From positions 1 to 27,681 of the forward strand of contig DATLUC010000021.1 in assembly GCA_035533335.1 (NCBI GenBank): a stretch of 27,681 nt of DNA, in the 5' to 3' direction. Position 1 is the first letter of the stretch. Every line of letters begins with the position of its first letter. This document shows, piece after piece, positions 7,296 through 15,311 of the stretch. The position numbers were made by a program, and so were the translations under genes. The stretch is from DATKSS01 sp035533335. Its GTDB lineage: Bacteria > Chloroflexota > Dormibacteria > Dormibacterales > Dormibacteraceae. The notes under the pieces are model-generated. The model searched no databases. It had not been told where the DNA came from and saw only the letters and a program-made list of their open reading frames with translations.

Positions 7296-8167
7296 ACGGA
7301 GCGCTTGCGATCGCGCGCTACACGCTGATCGAGCTGTCGCGTCGACGGATCCTGCTCGTCTTTGTCATCATCGGCGCGCTCGGCATCCTTGGGCTGGGAG
7401 TCGGGCTCAAAGTCCTCTACTCGGTCACTTCGTCAAGCCAGGGGAACTTTGGTCCGAGCAACGTCGACCCCGCGGTGTTCAACCGTTTTCTCGAGCTGCT
7501 TTTCCTGACCTACATCTTCGGGGCCCTGGGAATCTTCGGGTTGCTGGTCGCGTACGGCATCGGCATGACGGCGATCTACCACGACCTCGACTCAGGGGCT
7601 GCCGTAAGCATCTTTGCCAAGCCGGTCTCGAGGCTGGCATTCACCGCCGGAAAGATCGGCGCGGCGGTCGCGGCCCTGCTCGTGATCATGGGCTTGCTGG
7701 GGATAGAGACCCGCATCGTGATGTTCTTGTTCGGGGGAGGGCTCGAGACAACCCTGACGAGCGCGGTGCTTGCGGTGATCGGCAACACCGTCGTGATCAT
7801 GCTGCTCGTGCTGGCGCTGAGCACGTGGATGAACAACATCGTCGCCGCGATCGTCGCCTTCATCTACTACAACGTGATCAGCGGCGTGATCGTCTTCGTC
7901 CACAACCTGGTCGAGAACGGCGTCATCGGCAACGCCTTTTTCAAGGTGGCCTTCAACATTCTTTATTGGCTCGTGCCGCACGAGCTCGTGAGCAGCGCGT
8001 CTGGAGACCTGGTTCGCGCTCAGGTCACCATTCAGAGTTCGAGTGGCAGCACCGCCGTGGCCGGAGTTCCGGCGGCATCGGGGCCCGTCGACATCGCCTG
8101 GTGGGCGTTTGTCGTCTGCGTGTTCTGCGGCCTGGTCTACTACTCCGTCCGCCGCCGCCAGGTCTAG
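7292..8167 (+). CDS. ABC-2 type exporter, permease subunit
   Basis: A 291-residue membrane protein that starts with a short cytoplasmic helix (NGALAIARYTLIELSRRRI), then about six membrane segments. Between TM2 and TM3 lies YHDLDSGAAVSIFAKPVSR, the cytoplasmic coupling-type loop typical of ABC-2 permeases (sequence of the form DxxSGxxxxxxxKPVSR). An extracellular loop rich in Ser and Ala (SSSGSTAVAGVPAASG) precedes the last TM. The GTG at 7292 overlaps the ATPase stop, which sets the start. The gene ends head-on with the CPBP protease gene, both stop codons falling in one CTAG. Works with the upstream ATPase as an exporter of unknown cargo. Confidence 0.9.
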   Translation: MNGALAIARYTLIELSRRRILLVFVIIGALGILGLGVGLKVLYSVTSSSQGNFGPSNVDPAVFNRFLELLFLTYIFGALGIFGLLVAYGIGMTAIYHDLDSGAAVSIFAKPVSRLAFTAGKIGAAVAALLVIMGLLGIETRIVMFLFGGGLETTLTSAVLAVIGNTVVIMLLVLALSTWMNNIVAAIVAFIYYNVISGVIVFVHNLVENGVIGNAFFKVAFNILYWLVPHELVSSASGDLVRAQVTIQSSSGSTAVAGVPAASGPVDIAWWAFVVCVFCGLVYYSVRRRQV

Positions 8168-8721
8168 ACCAGGCGCAGCCTCTTCAACACGTAAGGACCG
8201 GGCCCTAGAAAGCCGCAGGTCGCGGCGATGTGCGCGATCGAGATTCCCAGCAGCGATGGCGGCCCGGGCAGCAGCCAGTAGGCGAGGCCGAGCGGCACTC
8301 CGACCAGCGCGGTCGCGAAGGTGTCGGCCCACGTCCAGCGGCCGAGGCGGTGATAAAGGACGTAAGCGGCGGTGGCGATGGCAAATCCGGCGGGCGTGCC
8401 CCACGCAAGACCGAGGCCGCCCTGGACCAGGCCACGGAAGAACGCCTCTTCCAGCGGCCCGTTGAGCGCATAGAACGCGGCCTGAAACCAGGCGTCACCA
8501 CCGCTCGCCGGCACGCTCAAGGCGCCCCGCCGCCGCGTCAGCCATCGCTGCACCGCTACCGCCGCGACGAACATCAGCGGCGCGGCGACGACGGCGAAGA
8601 CGACCTGCGCCTGCATGCTGCCCACGGTCCATCCGAGCCAGCGCGCCCCGCCCGTCCATCGGTACGCGAGGGCGTAGACGGCGGCGAAGGGCAGCAGCCT
8701 GATCAGGAGGTCGGTGCGCAT
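8164..8721 (-). CDS. CPBP-family intramembrane protease (CAAX/Abi type)
   Basis: About 185 residues with five to six hydrophobic segments. The catalytic signature EExxxR appears as LEEAFFRG in the middle of the protein, followed by a His-bearing helix (YVLYHRLGRW) and a second one (GISIAHIAAT), the arrangement of the glutamic-type CPBP proteases. Prokaryotic members act in prenyl-protein processing, bacteriocin self-immunity or regulated proteolysis. The ATG at 8721 (MRTDLLIRLLP) places the first TM properly; a GTG at 8796 would add 25 residues and overlap the divergent DsbA-like gene. It is a single gene, divergent from 8777 and convergent with the ABC permease. Its target is not evident. 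Confidence 0.83.
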   Translation of the reverse strand: MRTDLLIRLLPFAAVYALAYRWTGGARWLGWTVGSMQAQVVFAVVAAPLMFVAAVAVQRWLTRRRGALSVPASGGDAWFQAAFYALNGPLEEAFFRGLVQGGLGLAWGTPAGFAIATAAYVLYHRLGRWTWADTFATALVGVPLGLAYWLLPGPPSLLGISIAHIAATCGFLGPGPYVLKRLRLV

Positions 8722-8753
8722 CCAGCGCCAGCTGTCGGGAATACGCGTGTGCA

Positions 8754-8766
8754 CCAACCGCGTTGG
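8754..8766. promoter_or_regulatory. Small inverted repeat between divergent genes
   Basis: CCAAC and GTTGG form a perfect inverted repeat with a 3-nt centre in the gap between the CPBP protease start (8721) and the DsbA-like start (8777). It could be an operator for either gene; short repeats of this kind also arise by chance. Confidence 0.22.
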
Positions 8767-8776
8767 AGTTGGATGG

Positions 8777-9394
8777 ATGGCTGATACGGGGCTCACTGAA
8801 TTCGAAGTCTTTTACGACTACCTCTGTCCTTACGTCTACCGTGCATCAGTGATGTTGGAGGGCGTTCTCGCCTCCGGCCGCGAGCTGAAGATCGGCTGGC
8901 GCTACCTCTCGCTGGCCCAGGTTAACTCCAAGGATGAGGGTTGGACCGTGTGGGATGCACCCGAATCCGAGACTGTGAGAGGCCGGCTCGCGTTCAAAGC
9001 GGCGGAGGCTGCTCGCCGCCAGGGACGGTTCGCCGCCCTGCATATGCCGCTGCTGCGCGCACGTCACCGTGACCGGTTGGACATCGACCAGGTCGACGTT
9101 GTCGAACGCGTCGCGAAAGACGCGGGGCTGGACATGGAGCGCTTTCGCAAGGACGTGGCGGACCCCACCATCCTCGAGCCCCTGGCCCGCGATCACCGAG
9201 AGGCGATCGCGCGCCATGGAATCTTCGGCACCCCCACCTTCGTGTTTCGCGACGGGGAGGCCGCGTACGTGCGGATTTCCGAGGTGGTCGAGGAATCGAA
9301 GGCCGTGGAGCTCTTCGACCGCGTTCTCGCCGTCGCTGCCGGCGAGCCTCGCATCCTCGAGCTGAAGCGTCCGACCAGGCCCTCCCCGGGCTGA
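8777..9394 (+). CDS. DsbA-family thioredoxin-fold protein (FrnE/HCCA-isomerase-like), single cysteine
   Basis: A 205-residue cytoplasmic protein without signal peptide. It opens with EFEVFYDYLCPYVYRA, the beta strand plus active-site helix of DsbA-like proteins, has a helical insert in the middle and then GIFGTPTFVF with the conserved cis-proline loop. The redox motif CPxC is reduced to CPYV and this is the only Cys in the protein, so it cannot form the usual active-site disulfide. It may act as a GST-kappa/2-hydroxychromene-carboxylate isomerase-like enzyme or a glutathione- or mycothiol-type transferase. ATG chosen because a GGAG ribosome site lies 8 nt upstream. It stands alone, convergent with the GT39 gene. 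Confidence 0.85.
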   Translation: MADTGLTEFEVFYDYLCPYVYRASVMLEGVLASGRELKIGWRYLSLAQVNSKDEGWTVWDAPESETVRGRLAFKAAEAARRQGRFAALHMPLLRARHRDRLDIDQVDVVERVAKDAGLDMERFRKDVADPTILEPLARDHREAIARHGIFGTPTFVFRDGEAAYVRISEVVEESKAVELFDRVLAVAAGEPRILELKRPTRPSPG

Positions 9395-9410
9395 AGCTGA
9401 CGTCCTCTGT

Positions 9411-10901
9411 CTAGGAAGCTGGGTCGCGCGCGTAGATGACGACCCCGTCGACGGTCCCCACCACGTGGTAGTGGGTCGCCACCAGTTCGGCAAGCACGGG
9501 GTAGTTGCTCATGGGGTAGCTGGAGAAGTCGCTCCACCCTGCCGCGGCCGTGTCCACGATGAGCTGGGGCGGGTCGGCCCTGAGATCGGCCTGGAGCAGG
9601 GGCCAAACGTCCGGCGCGGTGTCCCAGTTGTTGGGCGGCAGAGCCGTTCCGCGGGCGAATCCGCGCAGGAACCCTGGGAATCGGCCTGACATCAGGCGGT
9701 CGGATTCCACGTACAGCGCCGCCCAATCGCCCCACACCAAGATGTGCTCGGACGGCGAAGTGTGGTCGCTGATGTAAGCAGACACAGCCGCGTGCTGGGG
9801 GATCGCTCCACTGAAGTCGTAGGTCAACGGGTCGGCCGTGAGGTCGAAAGCCCACCACGCGATTGCCGGGAATGCGATCCCCACGATCGCGGCAGCGACC
9901 ACGCCGCGTCGCAGCCGGATTCGGTCGAACGCGAGAGCTGCCAGCAGTGCCAGCGGGCCCATCGCCTGGATGAAGTAGTGCCACGAGAGGTGGCCGCCGG
10001 CGAGCGACCCGAGCATCGAGACGGCGAGCCAGGCGACCATCAGCCGCTCGACCGCGTTCAGAGCGCGCCACCGCCACGCGAACGCGACGGCCGCGATCCA
10101 CAGGACCGACAAGTCGACGACGAACGGCACCACGCTGTCCTGCGCGCGCGACCAGACCAGCGATGGAGCCCAGCTCGTCGAGGCGTAGCCGTACAGCGTC
10201 TGGATGGTCCAGCGCCAGAACCCGGTGAGCGAGCCGGTCGCGGTGAGCAGGGCCGTCCCCGCGAGAAGGCCCACCAGCAAACCGCCTCCAAGAAACGCCG
10301 CGGCCCGCAGCCTTCCGCCCGCGGATTCGAGCCAGAGCAGGCCAAGCGCGACGAGCACGACGTTCGTGGCTGCCGACTGCCGGAACGCGCCCGCCGCGAC
10401 CAGCAGCGCACCGGTCCAGAACCATCGCCGGCGCAGCATGGTGAGGACCGATGCCGTGAGCGGCACCATCATGAAGATCTCCGTGTTGGAGGCCAGAAGC
10501 CGGGGATTCCCCGCCGCCGTGAGCAAACCGTAGAAGAGCGCCGCGAGCAGGCCGGCGCGGACCCCGGCGATGTTCCTGGCGATGACGAAGATCAGCGCGC
10601 AGGTCACCGCCATAGCCACAAAGCCCGCGGCGTGGATCGCGGTCATCTGGTAGACGCCGGCCACGCGGAAGATCGCCGAGTAGACCCAGAAGATGCCGGG
10701 CGGCTTGTTGTCCACGCCTCCCGCCCCGTACAGCGGGGAGCCCTGGTTCATCAGGGCGGCGATCGAGCCGTAGATCGCCTCGTCGCCGTCGAGGATGCGA
10801 TGCAGGAACTCCGGCAGATGCGCCACCAGGACCACGGCGGCGACTCCGGCCGCCCCGGCCGGGGCGGTCAGGCGGCGCGTTATCTCAAGTGGAGCTTGCA
10901 T
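9411..10901 (-). CDS. GT39-like (ArnT/PMT-type) membrane glycosyltransferase
   Basis: A 496-residue GT-C-fold protein. After TM1 it has LDGDEAIYGSIA (acidic pair D40/E41 in the first outer loop, the expected catalytic acid/metal site) and DNKPPGIFW (64-72), a hallmark of ArnT/PMT-like transferases. About ten more hydrophobic segments follow, then a soluble C-terminal domain of about 120 residues. Such enzymes transfer a sugar from a polyprenyl-phosphate donor to lipid or protein outside the membrane. ATG at 10901 lies close behind an AT-rich TTATAT/TATATC segment with no ribosome site, suggesting a very short leader. Divergent from the GT87-like gene 45 nt away, so the two may serve one cell-envelope pathway. 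Confidence 0.85.
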   Translation of the reverse strand: MQAPLEITRRLTAPAGAAGVAAVVLVAHLPEFLHRILDGDEAIYGSIAALMNQGSPLYGAGGVDNKPPGIFWVYSAIFRVAGVYQMTAIHAAGFVAMAVTCALIFVIARNIAGVRAGLLAALFYGLLTAAGNPRLLASNTEIFMMVPLTASVLTMLRRRWFWTGALLVAAGAFRQSAATNVVLVALGLLWLESAGGRLRAAAFLGGGLLVGLLAGTALLTATGSLTGFWRWTIQTLYGYASTSWAPSLVWSRAQDSVVPFVVDLSVLWIAAVAFAWRWRALNAVERLMVAWLAVSMLGSLAGGHLSWHYFIQAMGPLALLAALAFDRIRLRRGVVAAAIVGIAFPAIAWWAFDLTADPLTYDFSGAIPQHAAVSAYISDHTSPSEHILVWGDWAALYVESDRLMSGRFPGFLRGFARGTALPPNNWDTAPDVWPLLQADLRADPPQLIVDTAAAGWSDFSSYPMSNYPVLAELVATHYHVVGTVDGVVIYARDPAS

Positions 10902-10934
10902 ATCGGATATAAGGGTCGCTTAACGGAGGTGAGG

Positions 10935-10940
10935 TACCTT
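10935..10940 (+). promoter_or_regulatory. -10 box for the GT87-like gene (leaderless)
   Basis: TACCTT fits TANNNT and its last base lies exactly 7 nt before the GTG at 10947, so transcription would begin on the start codon itself. No clear -35 element. Confidence 0.42.
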
Positions 10941-10946
10941 CAAGGC

Positions 10947-12071
10947 GTGCGCTGGGTCCGCCGCGTCCTGATCGGGCTCGCCGTGGTAGTCGTGCTGGCG
11001 GCGCTGGCGGTCGACATCGTGCACCGACAGGATCGCACCGGGATCGACTTTCACACCTACCTGGCCGCGGCGCGCGTCGGCATGCAGCACGGTTGGGGGC
11101 AGATCTACGACCAGCAAGCGGTGGCGCAGGAGCAGAAGCGGCTGGTCCCGTACCTGTGGTCGCAGCCCTTCTTGAGCCCGCCGACCGAGGCATGGCTGGT
11201 CGCGCCTCTTTCCGGCCTGCCCTACGACTCGGCATATGACGTCTGGGCGCTGTTCACATTTATCGTGCTTGCGGGCGCGCTGGCATGGGCCGGAATCGGC
11301 CAGGGCTGGAGCCGCTGGGTCGCGGTGGCAGGCGCACTCTCTCCATGGTGGGTGATGCACGCCGTGAACGTGGGCCAGGTGGGTCCGCTGATCGCCGCCT
11401 CGATCGTGGTGGCATGGCGGCTGCTTCGCGAAAAGCGCGACATAGCCGCCGGCCTCGTCCTGGTGGCCATCGTGCTCAAGCCCAACACCGCGATCCTGGT
11501 CCCGTTCGCGCTTTTGGTGGCCGGCCGGCCGCGCGCGTTCGCGGCTTGGCTTGGAGCGGCCGCCTGCATCGCGCTCACCAGCGTGTTGGTGCTCGGCCCT
11601 CATGGGTCGACCGCGTACGCCGCCCAGCTGCTGGGCCCGCTCCCTAGTGGCGCCGACGGCCTAACCCTGCACGGCGCCTTCGGAGTGGTCGGGTGGACGG
11701 CGACGGTCATTCGACTGGGCATCGTGGCGGTGGTGCTGACAGTGACTTACCGGATGCGCGGTGACGCGGCACTGGTGATACCCGCGGCCGTCCTGGGATC
11801 GCTGCTGGTCGCCCCCTACCTCCACGCTTCCGACCTCTGCCTGCTCAGCGCCGCGGGTTGGATCCTGTGGCAGGAGCGTCCCGCGGCGGCCTGGCGCGTG
11901 GCGCTGGCGGCGCTGTGGGTGCTGGCCAACCCTTACCTGTTCATCGGAGGGGTGGCCCCCACCCTGATCAGGTGGCCGCTTTTCGAGCTCGGCCTGCTGA
12001 CGGCCATGGTGATCTCGGCCTGGCAGCCGTTAACGGCCCGGGCTGACCTGGGGTCTCGGGCGCCCGCATAA
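10947..12071 (+). CDS. GT87-like (DUF2029) polyprenyl-phosphate mannosyltransferase
   Basis: About 374 residues. TM1 is preceded by a basic start (VRWVRRVLIG); the first outer loop holds GIDFHTYLAAARVGMQHGWG with the conserved Asp of the GT87 family, followed by IYD and PFLSPPTEAWLVAPL (a P-x-W/P-rich outer loop seen in GT87). VNVGQVGPLIAA and VAIVLKPNTAILVP (the KP motif) are also family features. Roughly nine membrane segments. Mycobacterial relatives add alpha-mannose to phosphatidylinositol mannosides, lipomannan or arabinan; the product here is unknown. GTG at 10947 is chosen because of its spacing to a -10 box; an in-frame GTG at 10929 adds six residues. Divergent from the GT39-like gene. 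Confidence 0.8.
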   Translation: MRWVRRVLIGLAVVVVLAALAVDIVHRQDRTGIDFHTYLAAARVGMQHGWGQIYDQQAVAQEQKRLVPYLWSQPFLSPPTEAWLVAPLSGLPYDSAYDVWALFTFIVLAGALAWAGIGQGWSRWVAVAGALSPWWVMHAVNVGQVGPLIAASIVVAWRLLREKRDIAAGLVLVAIVLKPNTAILVPFALLVAGRPRAFAAWLGAAACIALTSVLVLGPHGSTAYAAQLLGPLPSGADGLTLHGAFGVVGWTATVIRLGIVAVVLTVTYRMRGDAALVIPAAVLGSLLVAPYLHASDLCLLSAAGWILWQERPAAAWRVALAALWVLANPYLFIGGVAPTLIRWPLFELGLLTAMVISAWQPLTARADLGSRAPA

Positions 12072-12072
12072 T
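12043..12072 (+). promoter_or_regulatory. Possible promoter for the helicase-nuclease operon
   Basis: CTGACC (12043-12048) and CATAAT (12067-12072) are 18 bp apart and overlap the end of the GT87 gene. The start would lie near 12079, leaving room for the AGGGGAA ribosome site before the TTG at 12105. The match is moderate. Confidence 0.3.
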
Positions 12073-12104
12073 CAGGTTCGCCCGCGCCACCCCAGGGGAA
12101 CCTT

Positions 12105-15100
12105 TTGCCACTCCATATCGACGAAATCGACGGACCATTACGCGTGCTCGCCGGCCCGGGCACCGGGAAGACGCACGCCCTGGTTGACCTCTACGAGCAA
12201 GCCGTGCGGACGCGTGTCGCTGGTCGCGATGAGATCCTCGTGCTCACGTTCTCCAACGGGGCCGCCGGCGAGATCGCGCGCAGGATCGATGAGCGGCTCA
12301 ACGACGACTACGGAGAGGCCTGGATCTCCACCTTCCACAGCTTCTGCGCGCGCCTGCTTCGCGACCATAAGCCGGACCGGGACCGACTGCTCCTGAACGG
12401 TTTCCAGGAGTGGCTGGTGATGCGGCGCGTGCTGGCCGACCTCGACGGCGAGACGCTCGGCCCGCTGGATGGGGTGCGCCGTTCCGACGCGTTCGCGCAC
12501 GACCTGCTGGGCTTTGTCGCCTTGATGAAGCAGAACCTCCTCCACCCCGCTCCGCTCCTGCTGGCAGCCGAGGCCGGCGCGAGTGAGCGATTGCGCGCGT
12601 TGGCGGCCGCGTACCAGGCATATCAACACCGGCTGCAAGACGCCGGGATGGTCGATTTTCGCGACCTCATCTCTGGAGCGATCGAGCTGCTCCAATCCAG
12701 GACGCCTCTGCGCCAGGCGATGCGCGCCAAGTTCAAGCTCGTCCTGGTCGACGAGTTCCAGGACGTCGACCCTGCGCAGTTCGAGCTCCTGCGGCTGATC
12801 GCGCCGCCCGAAGCCCGGCCTCGGATCGTCGTCGTCGGCGACCCGGACCAGTCGATCTACGGTTTCCGCGGCACCGTGCCTCGCCTGCTCAGCCTCGACT
12901 TCGTGGCCGCCTACGGCGCGGCCACCATCCAGCTCGACGAGTGCCGGCGGTGCTCCCAGGAGGCGCTGGACGCAGGCGAGCGCCTGCTCGAGGCGACGCA
13001 GCCCGGCCGCGCGCCTCGCCACCTCCGCGCCGTGCATGCACACGGCGAGCCGGCGGTGGTGGTGGCCCGAGAGAGCGATCCGGTCGATGAGGCGTTCTTC
13101 GTGGCGCGAGAGATCAAGAGGCTGCAGGCGGAGTCGCCCGGCCTGCGCTGCAGCGACTTCGCCGTCGTGCTCCGCAGCGCCACCGCGCTCGGGGCTCCAT
13201 TCGAGGAGGCCCTGCGAGCGCTCGGACTGCCTTACGAGGTGCGCGGTTCCGGGGCCACCGCGCGCAACGAGGTCGTCCGCTTCCTGATCGGCTACCTCGA
13301 ATCGCTGCGGCGGCCCGACGATTCCGAAGCTTTCGAGGGCGCGCTCGCGTCGAGCCTCGGCGGCGTCGGCCCGCGCACCGTGAGCCGGCTGCGGGCGCAT
13401 GCCCGATCGCGGGGGCGCCCCCTGCTGCGCGTGGTCCACCGCCTGATGTACGTGCTCGCGTGGCAAGACCCGCAGCGCCATCCGCTGCCGTGGGGAGGCG
13501 AGGCGCCGACGGACGAGCCCTCGCTCCCGGACTACCTGGCGTTCCTCGATGAGAAGGAGCTCGACAGCCTTCACTCGGCAATGACCGTCCGTCATGAGCT
13601 GCTCGCCAAGTCGACCTACCTGCCGCTGGCAAGCCTGGCCTACACGGTCCTGATCGAGGACGGCGCCATGCGCCGGCTGCTGGACCTCGAGCTGCCCGCG
13701 GACCAGCGAAGCGAGGCGATCGCCGACCTGCGATCGACCATCGAAGGCCTGGAGGCGATCGAGGCGGTGCACGAAAGGCTGCATGGCTCCAAGCCCCTGC
13801 TCGGCGACCTAACCGGATCGCTCGAGGCCTTGCTCGCGGGCGCCGCCGACGACAGTGAGGCCGCGCCGCCCACGCGTGATGCGGTCCAGGTGATGACCGT
13901 CCACCAGGCCAAGGGGCTCGAGTTCGAAGTGGTCTTCTGCTCGGGCTTCGCCCACGGCCTGTTTCCGCTCGACGCGCGGCCGCACCCGCTCCTCGACGAT
14001 GGGGATCGTAGCTGGCTCGAGAGCTTCAAGGTCGGTTTCATGCCGTCGTGGCCCTCCGATCCCGATGGCCACCTGGCCGAGGAGGCGCGCCTTGCCTTCG
14101 TCGCCATGACGCGCGCGCGGCGGCGACTTTACCTCACCTTCGCCGATTCGTACCTGAGCCAGGCGGGCGGATCCGTGTTCCTCGACATGGCAGCGCCCCG
14201 GGCTGAGGTGCGCGAGCTGACCCGCGCCTCGGACCGGCTCGAGCCGGCCGACGTCCTGCTGCCCCGCGAGGCCGAGGTATTGATCGCCTCTCATCCCGCC
14301 GGCATAACCGACCGGGTGGTGTCGCGGGCCCAAGGCCTCGGGCTCGACGTCGATTTCCTCTCGGACGGTGAGTCGGGCGAGCCGTTCGAGCCTTACGGCG
14401 GCGACCGCAACCCGAGCTCGGTGGAGATCGACCACTTCAGCCCCACCACCCTCAACAACTATCTGAAGTGCCCTCGACTCTACTGGTACAGCCATCACCC
14501 GGGCCTCGTCGATGAGCCACGCTCGGTGGCGATGGAGCGAGGCGGCTTCCTGCACGAGGTGCTCGAAGACTTCCATGCCCAGGAGGGCGACTGGCGTTCG
14601 CTGGAGGGCGACCAGCAGCGGGAGTGGCTCGAGGCCGCGCTGCAGCTTCACCTGGACGGGTACCTCTCGCGCATGGAAGGCGTGCTCGACCGCAAACGCG
14701 AGGAGAAGCAGGTTCGCTCCGTGCTCGGCAACTACATCCGGTTCGTGACCGGGATGCAGGTGATCCGCCGGGTGCGCACCCTGGCCATCGAGCGAAGATT
14801 TCGCCTGCGGCTCGAAGGCGTGGACATCGTGGGCAAGATCGACCGTGTCAACGATGTCGGCAACGGCGAGGTGGAGGTGGTCGATTACAAGACCGGGTCC
14901 GGCAAACCGATGCGCTACGCATACGAAGCCTATTTCGGTCCCGAGCTCTACGACGTGCAGCTCGCTCTCTACTACCTCGCCTGTAAGGACGGCGTGGACG
15001 ACGAGGGCAAGCCGCTCGGCTTCCAGCCTCGATTCCTGTCGCTCTGGTATCCGAAGGACTGGGTGTGGGGAGGGATGCGCCAGGACATCTTCGCCGTCGG

Positions 15101-15311
15101 CCGCCCGGCGGGCCTCAAGGAGTACCGCGAGAAGGCCCTGTCGACCGAGGACCTCGAGCGCAGCCGCGGCGTGGTCCTCAAAGCCATCGAGCGAATCAAG
15201 GGCGGCCACTTCGAGCCCGCCCCCCGCGATCTTCCAGGCACCTGCGTGACGCGGTTCGGCTCGTGCCCTCACGCGGCGGTCTGCCCGTATGGCGGAGCGC
15301 CACCCGAATGA
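12105..15311 (+). CDS. UvrD-like helicase with C-terminal PD-(D/E)XK nuclease, AdnAB-like subunit 1
   Basis: A 1,068-residue SF1 helicase-nuclease. Motor: Walker A GPGTGKT (17-23), STFHSFCARLL, Walker B LVDEFQDVDPAQ (about 214-225), GDPDQSIYGFRG, VMTVHQAKGLEFEVVF (about 597) and FVAMTRARRRLY (about 665). Nuclease: HEVLEDFH, GKIDRVND, VDYKTGSGK (about 925) and QLALYYLA, an intact RecB-type site. Four Cys (C789, C1047, C1054, C1060) sit where an iron-sulfur cluster is held in AddB/AdnB-like nucleases, with C-x6-C-x5-C spacing at the end. It lacks the N-terminal Q motif: the TTG start, with AGGGGAA upstream, lies only 16 codons before Walker A, and the preceding in-frame stop at 12069 leaves no better start. 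Overlaps the next gene by ATGA, so a heterodimer is likely. Role: processing of double-strand DNA ends. Confidence 0.93.
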   Translation: MPLHIDEIDGPLRVLAGPGTGKTHALVDLYEQAVRTRVAGRDEILVLTFSNGAAGEIARRIDERLNDDYGEAWISTFHSFCARLLRDHKPDRDRLLLNGFQEWLVMRRVLADLDGETLGPLDGVRRSDAFAHDLLGFVALMKQNLLHPAPLLLAAEAGASERLRALAAAYQAYQHRLQDAGMVDFRDLISGAIELLQSRTPLRQAMRAKFKLVLVDEFQDVDPAQFELLRLIAPPEARPRIVVVGDPDQSIYGFRGTVPRLLSLDFVAAYGAATIQLDECRRCSQEALDAGERLLEATQPGRAPRHLRAVHAHGEPAVVVARESDPVDEAFFVAREIKRLQAESPGLRCSDFAVVLRSATALGAPFEEALRALGLPYEVRGSGATARNEVVRFLIGYLESLRRPDDSEAFEGALASSLGGVGPRTVSRLRAHARSRGRPLLRVVHRLMYVLAWQDPQRHPLPWGGEAPTDEPSLPDYLAFLDEKELDSLHSAMTVRHELLAKSTYLPLASLAYTVLIEDGAMRRLLDLELPADQRSEAIADLRSTIEGLEAIEAVHERLHGSKPLLGDLTGSLEALLAGAADDSEAAPPTRDAVQVMTVHQAKGLEFEVVFCSGFAHGLFPLDARPHPLLDDGDRSWLESFKVGFMPSWPSDPDGHLAEEARLAFVAMTRARRRLYLTFADSYLSQAGGSVFLDMAAPRAEVRELTRASDRLEPADVLLPREAEVLIASHPAGITDRVVSRAQGLGLDVDFLSDGESGEPFEPYGGDRNPSSVEIDHFSPTTLNNYLKCPRLYWYSHHPGLVDEPRSVAMERGGFLHEVLEDFHAQEGDWRSLEGDQQREWLEAALQLHLDGYLSRMEGVLDRKREEKQVRSVLGNYIRFVTGMQVIRRVRTLAIERRFRLRLEGVDIVGKIDRVNDVGNGEVEVVDYKTGSGKPMRYAYEAYFGPELYDVQLALYYLACKDGVDDEGKPLGFQPRFLSLWYPKDWVWGGMRQDIFAVGRPAGLKEYREKALSTEDLERSRGVVLKAIERIKGGHFEPAPRDLPGTCVTRFGSCPHAAVCPYGGAPPE

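Noticed and set aside
9193..10425. 410-codon minus-strand frame over the DsbA-like and GT39 genes
   Set aside because: Out-of-frame shadow of two well-supported genes, with Arg/Gly-rich low-complexity translation and no motif.
9744..10946. Upstream extension of the GT87-like frame by 400 codons
   Set aside because: The extension is antisense to the GT39-like gene and has shadow-frame composition; membrane topology and the -10 spacing fit a start at 10947.
12138..13784. 548-codon minus-strand frame, with another at 13809-15389
   Set aside because: Antisense to the first helicase-nuclease; the sense frame carries all helicase and nuclease motifs.
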